Shown in pieces: positions 41,622 through 52,878 of a stretch of 64,000 nt of DNA. This DNA is from Pseudomonas graminis. GTDB taxonomy: Bacteria; Pseudomonadota; Gammaproteobacteria; Pseudomonadales; Pseudomonadaceae. Location of the stretch: NCBI RefSeq assembly GCF_004364335.1, contig NZ_SOCR01000001.1:1-64000 (forward strand), read 5' to 3'. A model generated the notes under the pieces. That model was not told the origin of the DNA, did not search any database, and saw only the letters and a program-made list of their open reading frames with translations. The translations under genes were made by a program, and so were the position numbers. Each line of letters starts with the position of its first letter. Position 1 is the stretch's first letter.

Positions 41622-43430
41622 TCACGCTGCTTCTATCACCTGATCCGTATCAGCCAGATCTTCATACACCTGCGCGTTCGACGGCTCAGGGGTGAATGTC
41701 AGCGCGATGTTCTGGCACTGCTGTTTAAGCTGCTGCAGCTTCAAGGGACGGCTCAGGAAATAGCCCTGGGCTTCTTCGCAGCCGAACTCACGCACCAGGC
41801 TCATGCAGCGAAAGGTCTCGACGCCTTCTGCCACGGTTCGATAACCCAGCTCACTGGCCAGATGCAGCACGGATCGGGCAATGATGCGGTTGCGGGGGTT
41901 GCTCTCAAGGTCGGTGACCAGGGATTTGTCCAGCTTGAGGATGTTCGCCGGGATTTCGTGCAGGTAGGCAAAGTTGCTGTAGCCCGCGCCGAAATCATCG
42001 ATGGCCACGTCAACGCCCAGTTCGCGGATGCGGGTGAGCTGAGCGATAACGCGCTTGTCCGCTCGAATCCACTCGCCTTCGGTGATCTCGACTTCCAGAC
42101 GGGCGGGCTGAACACCGTGGTCATGGCAGGCGGTCTGAAGCGTCAAGGCGATGTCCAGGTCAGCGAAGTCCAGCGGCGACAGGTTGAGCGACAGCCGCAC
42201 CTCTTCGTCGATCCAGCCGCTGAGGTCGCTCAGGGCACGGTCGATCACCCAACGGGTCACCGTGCTGATCCTGCCGGCGCTCTCGATCAGCGGGATGAAT
42301 TCGCTTGGCCAGATCTTGCCCATAATCGGGTGAGTCCAGCGAATCAACGCCTCGACGCTGAGCAGGCGGCCGTCCTGCAAGCTGAAGCGTGGCTGGTACT
42401 CCAGATAGATGTCGCCACTGACCAGCGACTCGGCGAGTTCGTTGAGCAGGGTCAGCGCGCGACGCTGGGCGCAATCCTCGGCTTCGTCATAGGCCGCCCA
42501 CGGCACCTGCCGATACACGGCCCTCCCCGCCGCGTGGGTCGCTTTGCCCATGAGCGCAGCGGCGGAGTTCTGACCGTCGTCACAGCACGCCAGGCCCACG
42601 GCAACCTGATGGTGAGTAAAAGGCTCGGTGATCAGGGCCAACAGCATGCGGACCAAGTCGTCCCGCCGAGACTGTTCGCAGCTCATCTGCAGGCAGAAAT
42701 CCAGGTCGCTGATGTGGTACAGCTCGGCGATGCCATCCATACGTCGACTCAGACAGTGAGCCATCTCTCGACGCGTTTGTTGCGCATCCAGATTGCTGCT
42801 CACGCTGACATCCGTAGGGCTCGGCACCGGCTGGGTACGGATGACAACCATCAGCCGCACCTCGCTCCCGCTCACCGCAACGTCTTCGGTGTCCAGCAAG
42901 AACTGCTGCAAATTGGGCAGACGGCTGATCGGATGGCGGTAGCGCATCGCCTGGCACTGTTCGACCTGTCCCATGACCAGTTGCGCGAAATCCTCGAGCA
43001 CAGCCACTTCGTCAGGTTGCAGCGTGCGCGGGACTGTGTCGATCAGGCAAAAGCTGCCAAGCACATCGCCATGCTGATTGAACAAAGGCGCCCCGGCGTA
43101 GAAACGGATGCCATCAGGTCGGGTGACCAGCGCGTTGTCGGCGAAGCGCGGGTCCAGCGTGGCGTCATTGACCACCATGACGCCGGAATTCTGAATGGTG
43201 TAGCGGCAGAACGACTGCTCGATGGGCGTCTGACTCGCGTCGAAACCTACCCGACCGGGAAACCACTGGCGGTCTTTTTCCACCAGCGAGACCAGTACCG
43301 TCGGCACGCGAAAGTGCGCGGCAGCCAAGCGACACAGGCGGTCGAAATCCTCGCTGTGTGCGGTTTCCAGCCATTGCAAAGCGTGAACCGCGGACAGGCG
43401 CTTCTGCTCAATTTCCAGCGAACAGTTCAT
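41622..43430 (-). CDS. GAF-EAL cyclic-di-GMP phosphodiesterase
   Basis: The protein has 602 residues. GAF occupies about 25-165 (SLVEKDRQWFPGRVGFDASQ, FYAGAPLFNQHGDVLGSFCLID). A degenerate GGDEF-like region follows (about 170-310), lacking a GGDEF motif. The EAL domain lies at about 335-580, with all catalytic motifs present: VEALIRW, LSLNLSP, EITEGEW, AIDDFGAGYS, LKLDKSL and VAEGVET. It should hydrolyse cyclic-di-GMP in response to a cytosolic ligand of the GAF domain. It is divergent from a chemoreceptor gene, which suggests shared control of motility. No membrane helix is visible. Confidence 0.93.
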   Translation of the reverse strand: MNCSLEIEQKRLSAVHALQWLETAHSEDFDRLCRLAAAHFRVPTVLVSLVEKDRQWFPGRVGFDASQTPIEQSFCRYTIQNSGVMVVNDATLDPRFADNALVTRPDGIRFYAGAPLFNQHGDVLGSFCLIDTVPRTLQPDEVAVLEDFAQLVMGQVEQCQAMRYRHPISRLPNLQQFLLDTEDVAVSGSEVRLMVVIRTQPVPSPTDVSVSSNLDAQQTRREMAHCLSRRMDGIAELYHISDLDFCLQMSCEQSRRDDLVRMLLALITEPFTHHQVAVGLACCDDGQNSAAALMGKATHAAGRAVYRQVPWAAYDEAEDCAQRRALTLLNELAESLVSGDIYLEYQPRFSLQDGRLLSVEALIRWTHPIMGKIWPSEFIPLIESAGRISTVTRWVIDRALSDLSGWIDEEVRLSLNLSPLDFADLDIALTLQTACHDHGVQPARLEVEITEGEWIRADKRVIAQLTRIRELGVDVAIDDFGAGYSNFAYLHEIPANILKLDKSLVTDLESNPRNRIIARSVLHLASELGYRTVAEGVETFRCMSLVREFGCEEAQGYFLSRPLKLQQLKQQCQNIALTFTPEPSNAQVYEDLADTDQVIEAA

Positions 43431-43806
43431 GGCATGTGCCCTCGGTTCTGAAAATACAGATTGAATGATATCTCATGGCCACTACTCCCCGCACGTGATC
43501 TTCGCACGATCATGACGGAAGGTCGATATCTACGATCAGAGGCAAAAAGAGAGTTCGGCTGAGTCGAAAAAAGTGATATCACAAAGACATCACTTAATCG
43601 GTTCAGTTCCAAAGCTATACAAATATATTCTGTTGTACAACTTTTTATAAAGTTTATACGATCACTGCCGACAGATGGATCAGAGCGACGCGCGGCCAGC
43701 CCTGACGCTTCCTGCAAAACGTCGCCAACACCATTGAACCCCGAGAAAAAAGGACCGTTCTCACCGACAAAAACCCAATTGCCCCGCTTGGGGTTGTGAG
43801 AGCTGC
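43431..43806. other. Divergent region between EAL and chemoreceptor genes
   Basis: The 376 bases are AT-rich between 43550 and 43670 and include the dyad GTTGTACAAC (43632-43641). A GCCCC/GGGGT hairpin lies just before the chemoreceptor start. No gene is supported. Confidence 0.45.
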
Positions 43807-45831
43807 ATGAATATTCTTGCCCCTGCCGTGTACCTGACCAACCGCCTGCGCTTTCCTGCCAAGTTTGCGGTGCTGGCCATCATCGTTCTGCTTCCGCTGT
43901 CCTTGTTGGGCGCCCGCCTGCTGCATCAACTCAATACGAGCATCGAAAACATCCATTCCGAGCAAGTCGGTCAGCGCTATTTGATGGACGTCACCCCCGT
44001 GCTGCGCCTGTCGATGCTGCAAAGAGCGTTGACCAACCGCTTGCTCAGCGGGGATCAAACCGCCCAGCCCGACCTCGCCGCCAACCAGACCAAACTCCTG
44101 GATGCCTACACCAAACTGGAAGCCACGGACCGCCAGTTCACCGTCGAGCTGGAAACCGGCGATCGGGTGCAGCGCCTGCGTTCCGGGGCCGAAGGGTTGA
44201 TCAGTCAGACCAAAACCGGGGCCGACCCGGCAAGCATGTTCGACGCATGGAGTGAACAGCTGACCCAGACGCTGAATTTCATCTACTTCGTCTCCGCCAC
44301 CTCCGGGATGGTCCTCGACGAAGACTACGCCTCGCTGTTCCTGATCGATCAAAGCACCATACGCCTGCCGCGCCAGATCAACGTGGTTGGCCAGTTGCGC
44401 GGCCTGTCGAGCGGCCTCCACGAAGGCCAGCCGCTGACAGATGCCACCCGTGGCACGCTCAAGTCGTTGCTCAAGCAGGAAACCCAGATCCGCCAGGAAT
44501 TGCTGCAGAGTCTGAGCCTGCTGCGCCGCAAGGAGCCGGCCCTTGCCGATCGCATCCAGTCCCCCGTCACCAGCGGGCTTTCGAGTCTGGATGGCTTTCG
44601 CAATGACGTGGAAACCCTGATCGCCTCACCGCAAAACACCATCAGCGGCATGCAGGGGCTGCCGGCCAAAGGCAACGCCGTGGTCGCCGAGCTGTACAAG
44701 GCGCAGGACGCCTTGCAGGCGGCACTGTCTGCGGTGCTGGAGCAACGGGTTCAGGACAAGTCGGCAGAACGCGCCGCCATGCTGGCCATGTTCGCCATCG
44801 CCGGCCTGCTGCTGATCTATGCCTTCAGCGGGATCTACAGCGCCATGCGTCGGGCCATGGAAGCCATGTTGAGCGCCACCCGCCGCATCGCCCAGGGCGA
44901 TCTCACCGCACGGGTCAACGTCGCTGGCAAAGACGAAATGGCCGACATCGGGACCGGTTTGAATCACATGGTTCAGGCTTTCGGTGAATCCCTTGCCCAG
45001 GTCGAGCGCAGTTCCAGCTCGGTGTCAGACGCCGCAGCCCGCCTGAGTGCGTCCATCGACCGGGCCAAAGTGTCGATGAACGCTCAGCAAGGTGAAACCG
45101 AACAGGTCGCCACCGCCATCAACGAAATGACCGCCAGTGTCGCCGACGTCGCCCAGAACACCGAAGGCGCGGCCCGTGCAGCGGAACAGGCCAGCCAGGC
45201 CTCGGGCAAAGGCTTGGGCGTCATGCAGCAGACCCGCCAGACCATCGAGGCGCTGGCCGGCGAAGTTGACCTCAGCGCGCAGAAGGTTGCGGCCCTCGCG
45301 CTGCACAGTCAGGAAATCGGCGGGGTCATTGAAGTGATCCGCAACATCGCCGACCAGACCAACCTGCTCGCCCTCAACGCCGCCATCGAAGCCGCCCGCG
45401 CCGGCGAGCAAGGCCGTGGCTTTGCCGTGGTCGCCGATGAAGTGCGGACCCTGGCGTCCCGTACGCAGAACTCCACCGCGGAAATCCAGCGGATCATCCA
45501 GCAATTGCAATTGGCGACCAGCGCCGCCGTGGAGCAGATGAAAGCGGGCAAGGACCGGGCGCAGGAGTGCCTGACGTCGGCCGATCAGACGTCATCGAGC
45601 CTGAACGCGATCAACGAAGGCGTGGAGTCGATCGTCGGCATGAACACCCAGATTGCCAGCGCTGCCGTTCAGCAGCACGCCGTGTCCGAGGACATCAACC
45701 GCAACGTCACCGAGATCCGCAATGGCACCTTCGTGTTGATGGAAGGCATCGAGGACAATGCGGTAACGGCGGACGAACTGTCGCTGCTGGCCGGCGAACT
45801 GCGTACCGTGGTCGGTCGCTTCAAACTCTGA
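43807..45831 (+). CDS. Methyl-accepting chemotaxis protein
   Basis: The protein has 674 residues. TM1 is about 17-39 ([20 protein letters not shown]). A large periplasmic sensor follows (about 40-320, mostly helical). TM2 is about 323-346 ([22 protein letters not shown]). HAMP ([30 protein letters not shown]) and the signalling coiled coil follow, with the conserved hairpin [19 protein letters not shown] and [18 protein letters not shown]. It contacts CheA and CheW and steers swimming. There is no C-terminal CheR-binding pentapeptide. The ligand is unknown. Confidence 0.95.
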   Translation: MNILAPAVYLTNRLRFPAKFAVLAIIVLLPLSLLGARLLHQLNTSIENIHSEQVGQRYLMDVTPVLRLSMLQRALTNRLLSGDQTAQPDLAANQTKLLDAYTKLEATDRQFTVELETGDRVQRLRSGAEGLISQTKTGADPASMFDAWSEQLTQTLNFIYFVSATSGMVLDEDYASLFLIDQSTIRLPRQINVVGQLRGLSSGLHEGQPLTDATRGTLKSLLKQETQIRQELLQSLSLLRRKEPALADRIQSPVTSGLSSLDGFRNDVETLIASPQNTISGMQGLPAKGNAVVAELYKAQDALQAALSAVLEQRVQDKSAERAAMLAMFAIAGLLLIYAFSGIYSAMRRAMEAMLSATRRIAQGDLTARVNVAGKDEMADIGTGLNHMVQAFGESLAQVERSSSSVSDAAARLSASIDRAKVSMNAQQGETEQVATAINEMTASVADVAQNTEGAARAAEQASQASGKGLGVMQQTRQTIEALAGEVDLSAQKVAALALHSQEIGGVIEVIRNIADQTNLLALNAAIEAARAGEQGRGFAVVADEVRTLASRTQNSTAEIQRIIQQLQLATSAAVEQMKAGKDRAQECLTSADQTSSSLNAINEGVESIVGMNTQIASAAVQQHAVSEDINRNVTEIRNGTFVLMEGIEDNAVTADELSLLAGELRTVVGRFKL

Positions 45832-45875
45832 GGACCGGGCGCAGCGCAAAATGCCGCGCACCCTTCAGCCATCGT

Positions 45876-46787
45876 TCAAGGGATCTGGGCCCCCGCCACT
45901 GCCACGTACACCGAGTACAACGAGGTGTTCGCGGTGATGAACAGGCGGTTGCGGCGAGGGCCGCCGAAGGTCAGATTGGCTACCTTCTCCGGCAGGCGGA
46001 TCTTGCCCAGTAAGGTGCCGTCGGCGGCGAAGCACTGCACGCCGTCGCCGGCACTGGTCCAGACATTGCCCTGCACATCCACGCGCATGCCGTCCGGCAC
46101 GCCCGGCTCTATCACCGCGAACACCCGCGACTGCCCCAGCTCACGCCCATTGATGACCTCGAAGGCTCGGATGTGGTGGGGGCCGTCAGGGTCGTGGGAG
46201 CGACCGGAATCAGCGACGTACAGGGTCTGCCCGTCCGGGGAGAAGGCCAGGCCGTTGGGTTGCACAAAATCGTTGGCCATGCAGGCAATCTCACCGCTGT
46301 CCGGGTCGATCCGGTAAACATGGCGGCCCGGCTGCTCTTCTTCGGCCTGATAACCCTCGTAATCGGTGAGGATGCCGTAGCTGGGATCGGTGAACCACAC
46401 CGCGCCATCGCGGTGCACCACCACATCATTCGGCGAGTTCAAGCGCTTACCTTCAAATCGCTCGGCCAGCACCGTGATCGAACCGTCCGGTTCGGTGCGG
46501 GTGACGCTGCGGGTGCCGTGCTCGCAGGTGATCAGCCGGCCCAGCAGGTCGCGGGTGTTGCCGTTGGCAAAATTCGACGGGGTGCGGAAGGTCGACACGC
46601 CCTGCTCCGGGGTCCAGCGCAACATGCGCTGGTTGGGGATATCGCTCCACAACAGATAGCCGCCGTCGTTGAACCACACCGGCCCTTCGGCCCAGCGGCA
46701 CTGGTCATACAGGCGCTCAAGCTGGGTGTTGGGCAGGATCAGGCGGTGAAAACGCTTGTCATGGCATTCGTAGAGGTCGTCGGACAC
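45876..46787 (-). CDS. SMP-30/gluconolactonase-family protein
   Basis: The protein has 303 residues of the six-bladed propeller lactonase family. Metal ligands are in CRWAEGPVWF (Glu), NSPNDVVV (Asn), QPNGLAFSPDG (Asn) and VPDGMRVD (Asp). It opens sugar lactones. The start is taken as the GTG at 46787, since AAGGA lies eight bases upstream. An ATG at 46817 overlaps the permease and lacks such a site. It follows a sugar ABC permease by 17 bases, which fits lactone turnover after import. Confidence 0.9.
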   Translation of the reverse strand: MSDDLYECHDKRFHRLILPNTQLERLYDQCRWAEGPVWFNDGGYLLWSDIPNQRMLRWTPEQGVSTFRTPSNFANGNTRDLLGRLITCEHGTRSVTRTEPDGSITVLAERFEGKRLNSPNDVVVHRDGAVWFTDPSYGILTDYEGYQAEEEQPGRHVYRIDPDSGEIACMANDFVQPNGLAFSPDGQTLYVADSGRSHDPDGPHHIRAFEVINGRELGQSRVFAVIEPGVPDGMRVDVQGNVWTSAGDGVQCFAADGTLLGKIRLPEKVANLTFGGPRRNRLFITANTSLYSVYVAVAGAQIP

Positions 46788-46803
46788 AGGTTCGATCCTT
46801 AAT

Positions 46804-47760
46804 TCAGGCGCGGGCATTTTTGCGTCCGCTGACAGCGGTAATCACCGCGATGATGATCAGGCCGGTGAGGATCAGCCGCACCCCGGCACTGGCGCCAAAG
46901 GTGTTGAGCATGCTCACCAGCAGGTAGAGGAACAGCGACGCGCCCCAGATGCCCGGCACGTTGGAAAACCCGCCCGCCACCGAGGTCCCGCCAATCACCA
47001 CGACGGCGATGGAGGCCAGCAGGTATTCCTCGCCCATGCCCAGCGACGCGCCCCCGGAAAACCCGGCCAGGGTCAGTCCGCAGAGGCTGCCGAACACCGC
47101 ACACAGCACGTAGGTGGCGAAGCGCATACGGCCAACCCGGATGCCGGCCAGTTCGGCGGCGCGGGCGTTTTGCCCGATGGCCAGGACCGAGCGACCGTAG
47201 CGGGTGCGGGTCAGCACGTAACCCATGAGCACCGCCACGGCGATCACCACAATGGCCAGATACGGCACGCCGAATACGCGGCCCGTGGCGAAGGTGTAGA
47301 AACCCTCTGGTGGCGGCACCCGCACGCTGCGGCCATAGGCAATCGCCAGGGATTGCAGGATGAAGCTGGCCGACAGCGTCGCGATGATCGGCGGAATGCG
47401 CAGCAGGCGGATCAGCGCGAAATTGCCGCAGCCCACCAGCACACCGATGCCCAGCACGCCGATCACGCCCAGCCAGATGTTCGCGTCCTGGCCGTCCATG
47501 AGCTTCATGCCCAAGGCGCCACTCAAGGCGATGTTGGCCGGAATCGACAGGTCGATGTTCCCAGGCCCGGTGCTGATGACGAACATCTGGCCGATGCCGA
47601 CAATCGCGAAGAACGTCGAGAACGCCAGCGCCCCAGACAGTAAGGCGCCTGCGCCCTGCCCGCCGGTGAACACCAGCGTCGCCGCCCAGATCAATAACGC
47701 CGCCAGGAATGACCACAGCCACGGCTTGCCGCGCAGCGCTGCAAGAGTTGAAGTGCTCAT
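46804..47760 (-). CDS. Sugar ABC transporter permease (ribose type), second
   Basis: The protein has 318 residues of the RbsC/BPD_transp_2 family with about nine to ten membrane helices. GQMFVISTGPGNIDLSIPAN and the YGRSVLAIGQNARAAELAGIRVGRMRF loop are characteristic. Its ATG overlaps the preceding permease stop by four bases. Together the two permeases form a heterodimeric channel for the ATPase at 48743-50200. Confidence 0.93.
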   Translation of the reverse strand: MSTSTLAALRGKPWLWSFLAALLIWAATLVFTGGQGAGALLSGALAFSTFFAIVGIGQMFVISTGPGNIDLSIPANIALSGALGMKLMDGQDANIWLGVIGVLGIGVLVGCGNFALIRLLRIPPIIATLSASFILQSLAIAYGRSVRVPPPEGFYTFATGRVFGVPYLAIVVIAVAVLMGYVLTRTRYGRSVLAIGQNARAAELAGIRVGRMRFATYVLCAVFGSLCGLTLAGFSGGASLGMGEEYLLASIAVVVIGGTSVAGGFSNVPGIWGASLFLYLLVSMLNTFGASAGVRLILTGLIIIAVITAVSGRKNARA

Positions 47761-48746
47761 AGCGGACGTACCTCCATACGATTGACCGCCGCACGCAGCG
47801 CCAGCACGAAAATCAGAATCGCGCCCTGGGCGCCGATCTGCCAGTCAGGCGAGATGCGGATGAACGACAGCAGCGAACCGGCCAGCACCAGGGTCAGCGC
47901 GCCGAGCACCGCGCCCATGGGTGATACCCGCCCGCCGACGAATTCGCCGCCGCCGAGGATCACCCCGGCGATGGACAACAGGGTGTAACGCAGGGCCACA
48001 TTGGCGTCGGCGGACGTGGTCAGCCCCACCAGAAACAGCCCGGACAACACGCCGAAGCCTCCGGCCATGGCGTACATCGCCACTTTGATACGCAGCAGCG
48101 ACCAGCCGGCCTTGGCGATCGCCAGCGGATTGCCGCCGGCCCCGCGCAGCACCACGCCGACCGTGGAGCGCATCAGGAAAAAGTGCATCGCCAGCCCGAG
48201 CACGATGCAGACGATGATCGCCAGCGGAATCAGCGGCGGCTTGATCCGCACCAGCGCTTGCAGCCACTGCGGCGCCGTCCCGCCGGGCGAAGGCAACAGC
48301 AGAATCGCGCCGCCGACCCAGATGAACGACATTCCCAGGGTGACAACAATCGACGGCAGGTTGCGGCTGTGGATCAGCGCGCCGAGCACCGCATAAACGC
48401 CCACGCACCCGGCCAAGGCCAGCCAGCCGAGAAACGGGTGTTGATCGAGCAGCGTCACCGCCACGCAGGCGACGAAGCTGATGAAACTGCCCATGGACAG
48501 ATCCAGATCGTTGACGCTGATGATCAGCATCTGCGCGATGGTCGCCAGGGCGATCGGCACCGCCAGGTTGAGCATCAGATTCAGGCCCATGTAGCTCATG
48601 GCCCGGGGCTGCATGATGAAGATGGTCGCCAGCAACACCACCAGCGACACCGCCGGCAAGGCCGCGCGGAGCATGCGGGCGCGGCGTGCGGCGTTGTTGC
48701 GTGCCGCGACGGGTGCGCGGGCAACGGAATTCAACGGGGCATTCAT
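47757..48746 (-). CDS. Sugar ABC transporter permease (ribose type), first
   Basis: The protein has 329 residues of the RbsC family. Typical parts are [29 protein letters not shown] and the loop [34 protein letters not shown]. The start overlaps the ATPase stop by four bases, as does its stop with the next permease. The repeated overlaps show a tightly coupled operon. Confidence 0.93.
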   Translation of the reverse strand: MNAPLNSVARAPVAARNNAARRARMLRAALPAVSLVVLLATIFIMQPRAMSYMGLNLMLNLAVPIALATIAQMLIISVNDLDLSMGSFISFVACVAVTLLDQHPFLGWLALAGCVGVYAVLGALIHSRNLPSIVVTLGMSFIWVGGAILLLPSPGGTAPQWLQALVRIKPPLIPLAIIVCIVLGLAMHFFLMRSTVGVVLRGAGGNPLAIAKAGWSLLRIKVAMYAMAGGFGVLSGLFLVGLTTSADANVALRYTLLSIAGVILGGGEFVGGRVSPMGAVLGALTLVLAGSLLSFIRISPDWQIGAQGAILIFVLALRAAVNRMEVRPL

Positions 48747-50200
48747 GGGGTTTCCTCGGCGAAGGAGCTGCGCAGGATGCGCTCCTCGCTCAGTTCACTG
48801 CGCGGCATGTCGAGCACCGCCTGGCCGTCGCGGAAGACATACACGTGGTCGCAATAGGTCAGTTCTTCCAGCTCGGTGGTGTACCAGATGAAGGTACGGC
48901 CCCGGGCCGCCTCCTCCATCAGGATCGAGTACACCTCGCGCTTGGTGCCGACGTCGACGCCGCGCATGGGATCGTCCATCAGGATGATCTGGCTGTCGGA
49001 GGCCAGGGCCCGGGCAAACAACGCTTTTTGCTGGTTGCCGCCGGACAGCGACAGGATCGGATTGCTCATGTCCGGGGTGCGGATGCTCATGCGCTTCATC
49101 CAGTCGTCGGCCATGGCCTGCTCGGCGTCGGGGTTCAGCAACAGGCCGCGCTTGAGCTGATTGAGCGAGCCGATGGTGATGTTCTCGGCGATGGACCACA
49201 GCGCAAACACGCCATCGGTCTGGCGGTCGCCGGCGACGAAACTCGCGCCGCTGCCGTGCTTGACGCAGTCGCGCAGCACCTGGGTCAGTAACTGGCTCTG
49301 GCCGTGCCCGGCCAGCCCGGACAGCCCGACGATCTCGCCGGCAAACGCCTGCACCGTGCGTCCATCCGCCTGACGCGCCGGGCGCTGTTCCACGCGGGGG
49401 CTGCCCTGCTCGCGTCGGGAGGCGAAATCCTCAGTCGCCTGCTGCTGTTCGCGCGCCGTGCCGCCCATGACTTCCACCAGCGAATCGTGGGTGAAGTCTC
49501 GGGCCGCGCGGGTCTCGACGATTCTGCCGTCACGCATCACCGCGATGCGGTCACAGGTGCCGAGCATTTCGCCGAGGATGTGGCTGATCAGCACGATGCT
49601 GCCGCCGCCCTCGGCGAAACGCCGCACGTGGCGCAAGAGCTGCTCGGCGACTCGCGCGTCGAGGGATGATGTAGGTTCGTCGAGGATGATCAGATCCAGG
49701 CGCTCGTCGACGTTGATGAACGCCCGGGCGATCTCAACCATCTGCCGCTTGCCGATGGACAGGTCAGCAACGATGTCATCGGCTTCGATGCCGTGGCCGG
49801 GGAAAATCTGTTCCAGCATGGCTTCGATCAGCTCACCGGCCCGACGCCGCCAGCCAAAACCGCGCAGGGCCGGTGACATCAGCCGGGTGTTTTCCGCGAC
49901 GTTGAGGTTGGGGCACAGCGACAACTCCTGAAACACGCAGCGAATGCCGTGCTGACGCGCCACTTGCACTGAATAGCCTTGGCGCAGGTCGCGGCCTTCG
50001 ATCAGCAGTTGCCCGCAATCGGCGGCCAGGGTGCCGGCGAGCACTTGCATCAGGGTCGATTTGCCCGCGCCGTTGTGGCCGATCAGGCCCAGGCATTCGC
50101 CGGCGCGCACGCTCAGGTCGACGTCACTGAGGGCGCGCACGGCGCCGAACGATTTGCCGGCGCCGGCGAAGGCCACCCGCACAGGTCCATTTGCGTTCAT
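48743..50200 (-). CDS. Sugar ABC transporter ATP-binding protein (RbsA type)
   Basis: The protein has 485 residues and two ATPase domains. Domain 1 is intact ([16 protein letters not shown], then [14 protein letters not shown], and [14 protein letters not shown]). Domain 2 has the altered Walker [12 protein letters not shown] and signature [15 protein letters not shown], a pattern usual for this family, in which the second site is degenerate. It energises sugar uptake. It starts 73 bases after the binding protein gene. Confidence 0.93.
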   Translation of the reverse strand: MNANGPVRVAFAGAGKSFGAVRALSDVDLSVRAGECLGLIGHNGAGKSTLMQVLAGTLAADCGQLLIEGRDLRQGYSVQVARQHGIRCVFQELSLCPNLNVAENTRLMSPALRGFGWRRRAGELIEAMLEQIFPGHGIEADDIVADLSIGKRQMVEIARAFINVDERLDLIILDEPTSSLDARVAEQLLRHVRRFAEGGGSIVLISHILGEMLGTCDRIAVMRDGRIVETRAARDFTHDSLVEVMGGTAREQQQATEDFASRREQGSPRVEQRPARQADGRTVQAFAGEIVGLSGLAGHGQSQLLTQVLRDCVKHGSGASFVAGDRQTDGVFALWSIAENITIGSLNQLKRGLLLNPDAEQAMADDWMKRMSIRTPDMSNPILSLSGGNQQKALFARALASDSQIILMDDPMRGVDVGTKREVYSILMEEAARGRTFIWYTTELEELTYCDHVYVFRDGQAVLDMPRSELSEERILRSSFAEETP

Positions 50201-50273
50201 GGTCGGAATTCCTTGGCGGGCCGCAGGCAGCGCGGCCTGCTTTGCTTACATGGACAGGCTCACAGGGGAAAGC

Positions 50274-51314
50274 TCACAGGGAAGCGGCGGGCTTGAGCTT
50301 GGCGACGTCGTCGACGCTGTAGGTTTCGCTGACGATCCCGCCCTTGGGCAGGTCCTTCAGGCTGGCGTCGAGGGTCTGCTGGGTGACGGTAACCGCTGGC
50401 GACAACAGGTCATGGGGCATCTGCTTGCCGTCGAGCAACTGCTGCGCGACATAGAACGCCAGGCTGGAAATGCTCGGTCCGCTGCTGATGGAGAAGCTCT
50501 GATAGCCCTGGGTGTCGCTTTGTTTTTTCCACCAGCTCAGCTCTTCTTCGCGGTTGCCAAAGATGATCGCCGGCAGCGGACGCCCTGCTGCGACAAAGGC
50601 CTGGGCAATGCCGACACCTTCGCCGCCCTGGGTCACCACGGCGTCGACTTTCGGCAGACTGGGCAGCACGCCGGAAACGGCTTTCTGCGCCACGGTCGGC
50701 GACCAGTTGCCGTTCACTTCGCCGATCACTTTCAGGTTCGGGTGTTTCTGCGCGCCAGCGGTGATGCCTGAGTGAATGCGCTCGTCCACCGACACGCCGG
50801 CCAGGCCGCGCACTTCCAGCACATTGGCGCCCTGGGGGAAGCGCTCGGACAGGTAATCCATCTGCTCGATGCCGGTCTGTTTGAAGTCCATGGAGATGCG
50901 GTAGGCGCAAGGCTCGGAGACCGTGCCGTCGAAGGACACGACGATAATGCCGGCATCGCAGGCCTGCTTCACCGCACCGTTGAGCGCCGTCGGCGAGGAG
51001 GCGTTAATGACGATGGCGTCATAGCCCTGCAGGATCAGGTTCTGGATTTGCGCGGCTTGCTCGGTGGCCTGATTCTCCGCCGTGGTAAAGCTGTCAGCCG
51101 ACGCGATCAGGCCATCCTTGACGGCTTTGTCTGTGGTCTGCTGCCAGCTGGCGAGCATCAGTTGGCGCCAGGAGTTGCCGGCGTAATTGTTGGAGAGCGC
51201 GATCTTCTTGTCAGCCGTATCGGCGTGGGAAGCGTCGGGCAGAGCCATCAGGGGCGCCACGGCCAGTGCGGCACAGAGCAATGAACGGCGTAGCGGATGA
51301 CGACGACTTTTCAT
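50274..51314 (-). CDS. Periplasmic sugar-binding protein
   Basis: The protein has 346 residues of the RbsB/Peripla_BP_4 family. A signal peptide ends near residue 31 (LPDASHADTAD). The mature start KIALSNNYAGNSWRQLML and QIQNLILQGYDAIVINASSPTALNG are typical. It binds the sugar and delivers it to the permeases. It is the first gene of the operon and is divergent from the sensor kinase gene. The sugar is not identifiable. Confidence 0.93.
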   Translation of the reverse strand: MKSRRHPLRRSLLCAALAVAPLMALPDASHADTADKKIALSNNYAGNSWRQLMLASWQQTTDKAVKDGLIASADSFTTAENQATEQAAQIQNLILQGYDAIVINASSPTALNGAVKQACDAGIIVVSFDGTVSEPCAYRISMDFKQTGIEQMDYLSERFPQGANVLEVRGLAGVSVDERIHSGITAGAQKHPNLKVIGEVNGNWSPTVAQKAVSGVLPSLPKVDAVVTQGGEGVGIAQAFVAAGRPLPAIIFGNREEELSWWKKQSDTQGYQSFSISSGPSISSLAFYVAQQLLDGKQMPHDLLSPAVTVTQQTLDASLKDLPKGGIVSETYSVDDVAKLKPAASL

Positions 51315-51579
51315 AGTTGAACCCTTGTTATTTTTATGGGGGCTGCAGAGTGGCCGACGGCGTCGGTCGCACCTTTATACGAACAGTACGCGGCGAGTCT
51401 GCACTGGCCGGTGCGGAGCGTCAGCGGTCAATCGTGCAGACCTGATGCGGGATCCCGCAAGCGACCTGCAGGATCCTGCGTTCTTTTTGCCGCACAGGGG
51501 CCATAATGACCGGACTGCTCCGCTGTTCAGTTCTTTGCAAAAAGCGTTCGATCCAGACAATAAAAACAGGTTGAAGCCC

Positions 51580-52878
51580 ATGGCACAGCGACCGCACACC
51601 CTTGCCGAAGACGTGCTGCATCATTTTCTCGGTATCTCCCGCGCCCTCGCCGGCCAGCTGGATTTCCAGTCGATGATCGACGCCGTCTCCCGGGAAATCA
51701 GCCCGATCCTGCCCCACGATCACCTCGATGTATGCCTGTTCATCCTCGACGGCCGCGAGCACATCACCTATGAAAGCGGCGTTCACACGCTGTGGGGCGA
51801 TGTCGCTCAACCGATGCCGGTGCACACCAGCCCCATTCGTGCGGTGCTGTTGGGTGAGCAGGCGTTTCTGTTGACCCACGACGCCATGAACGACGCACGC
51901 TTCGCCTTCCCCGGCGCCGTCAACCACCCGATTTTCGATGCCCGTCTGCGCAGTCGCTTGCACGTGCCCCTGCGCGCGCGGGGCGAAATCATCGGCGCCC
52001 TGAGCTGTTCGAAACACACCGAGCATTTCTACACCCTGGATGACGTGCGCCACACCCAGCACGTCGCCGATCTGCTGGCCTCGTACGTGTACGCCCTGCG
52101 CCAGACCGAACAGGCCAAACAGTTGGCGATTGCCGAAGCCCAAGTGCGTGCGCGGGAGGAAGGTCTGCGCCAGGGCGCGCTGCGCCTGACCGAGGAGCTG
52201 GAGCGCGAACGTCAGCGGGTCGGCATGGACTTGCACGACCAAACCCTCGCCGACATGACCCGTCTGCACCGACGCATCGCCCGCCTGCAAACCCTGCCCA
52301 GCGTGCCGGGCGAGGACTTGCGTGGCATCGCCTGCTCGCTCAAGGACAGCATGCAGGAGCTGCGGCAACTGATCGATGCGGTCAAGCCGACGGTGCTGCA
52401 GTTGTTCGGCTTCGAAGAAGGCGTTGAAGATCTGTTGCGGCGCAGCGTACGCGACAGCGGCCTGAGCATCGAAACGCGTTTGCAGGACAACACCGACGGC
52501 ATGGGCGATCGCTTGCCGGAGTCGGTGAAGGTCGCGGTGTTCCGCATCATTCAGGAAGCGGTGAACAACGCGATCAAGCACGCCATGCCGGACAGCATCG
52601 TCATCCACATCAACCACACGGGCGGGCTGTTACAGCTGACGATTGACGATGACGGCGTGGGGCTGGACCTCGGCCACCGGCTTAACAGCGGCGGCATTCA
52701 GAACATGCAGGTGCGTGCGCAACTGATGGCGGCGCAGCTGTATATCGAACGCGGGCCCCACGAGCGAGGCACGCGCGTAAGGGTGTGCCTGCCGCTGGCT
52801 GCTCTGGACCTGGTTGATGAGGCGGCAGCGGTTTCCGGGCCTGCGCTTTTAACGGAGGCACCATGCAAGTCCTGCTGA
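51580..52878 (+). CDS. Cytoplasmic GAF sensor histidine kinase (HisKA_3 type)
   Basis: The protein has 432 residues and no membrane helix or signal peptide. A GAF domain spans about 20-180 (ISRALAGQLDFQSMID, RLRSRLHVPLRARGEIIGALSCSKH). The phosphoacceptor is His219 in GMDLHDQTLADMTR, and a HATPase domain follows with FRIIQEAVNNAIKHAMP and DDDGVGLDLGH. The ATG at 51580 is chosen because upstream codons are unlike the family. It lies divergent to the sugar ABC operon and overlaps its response regulator gene by 16 bases, so it probably senses an internal metabolite of that pathway. Confidence 0.92.
   Translation: MAQRPHTLAEDVLHHFLGISRALAGQLDFQSMIDAVSREISPILPHDHLDVCLFILDGREHITYESGVHTLWGDVAQPMPVHTSPIRAVLLGEQAFLLTHDAMNDARFAFPGAVNHPIFDARLRSRLHVPLRARGEIIGALSCSKHTEHFYTLDDVRHTQHVADLLASYVYALRQTEQAKQLAIAEAQVRAREEGLRQGALRLTEELERERQRVGMDLHDQTLADMTRLHRRIARLQTLPSVPGEDLRGIACSLKDSMQELRQLIDAVKPTVLQLFGFEEGVEDLLRRSVRDSGLSIETRLQDNTDGMGDRLPESVKVAVFRIIQEAVNNAIKHAMPDSIVIHINHTGGLLQLTIDDDGVGLDLGHRLNSGGIQNMQVRAQLMAAQLYIERGPHERGTRVRVCLPLAALDLVDEAAAVSGPALLTEAPCKSC

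Noticed and set aside
41622..43430. Active diguanylate cyclase in the GAF-EAL protein
   Set aside because: The middle region has no GGDEF motif; only the EAL domain has catalytic residues.
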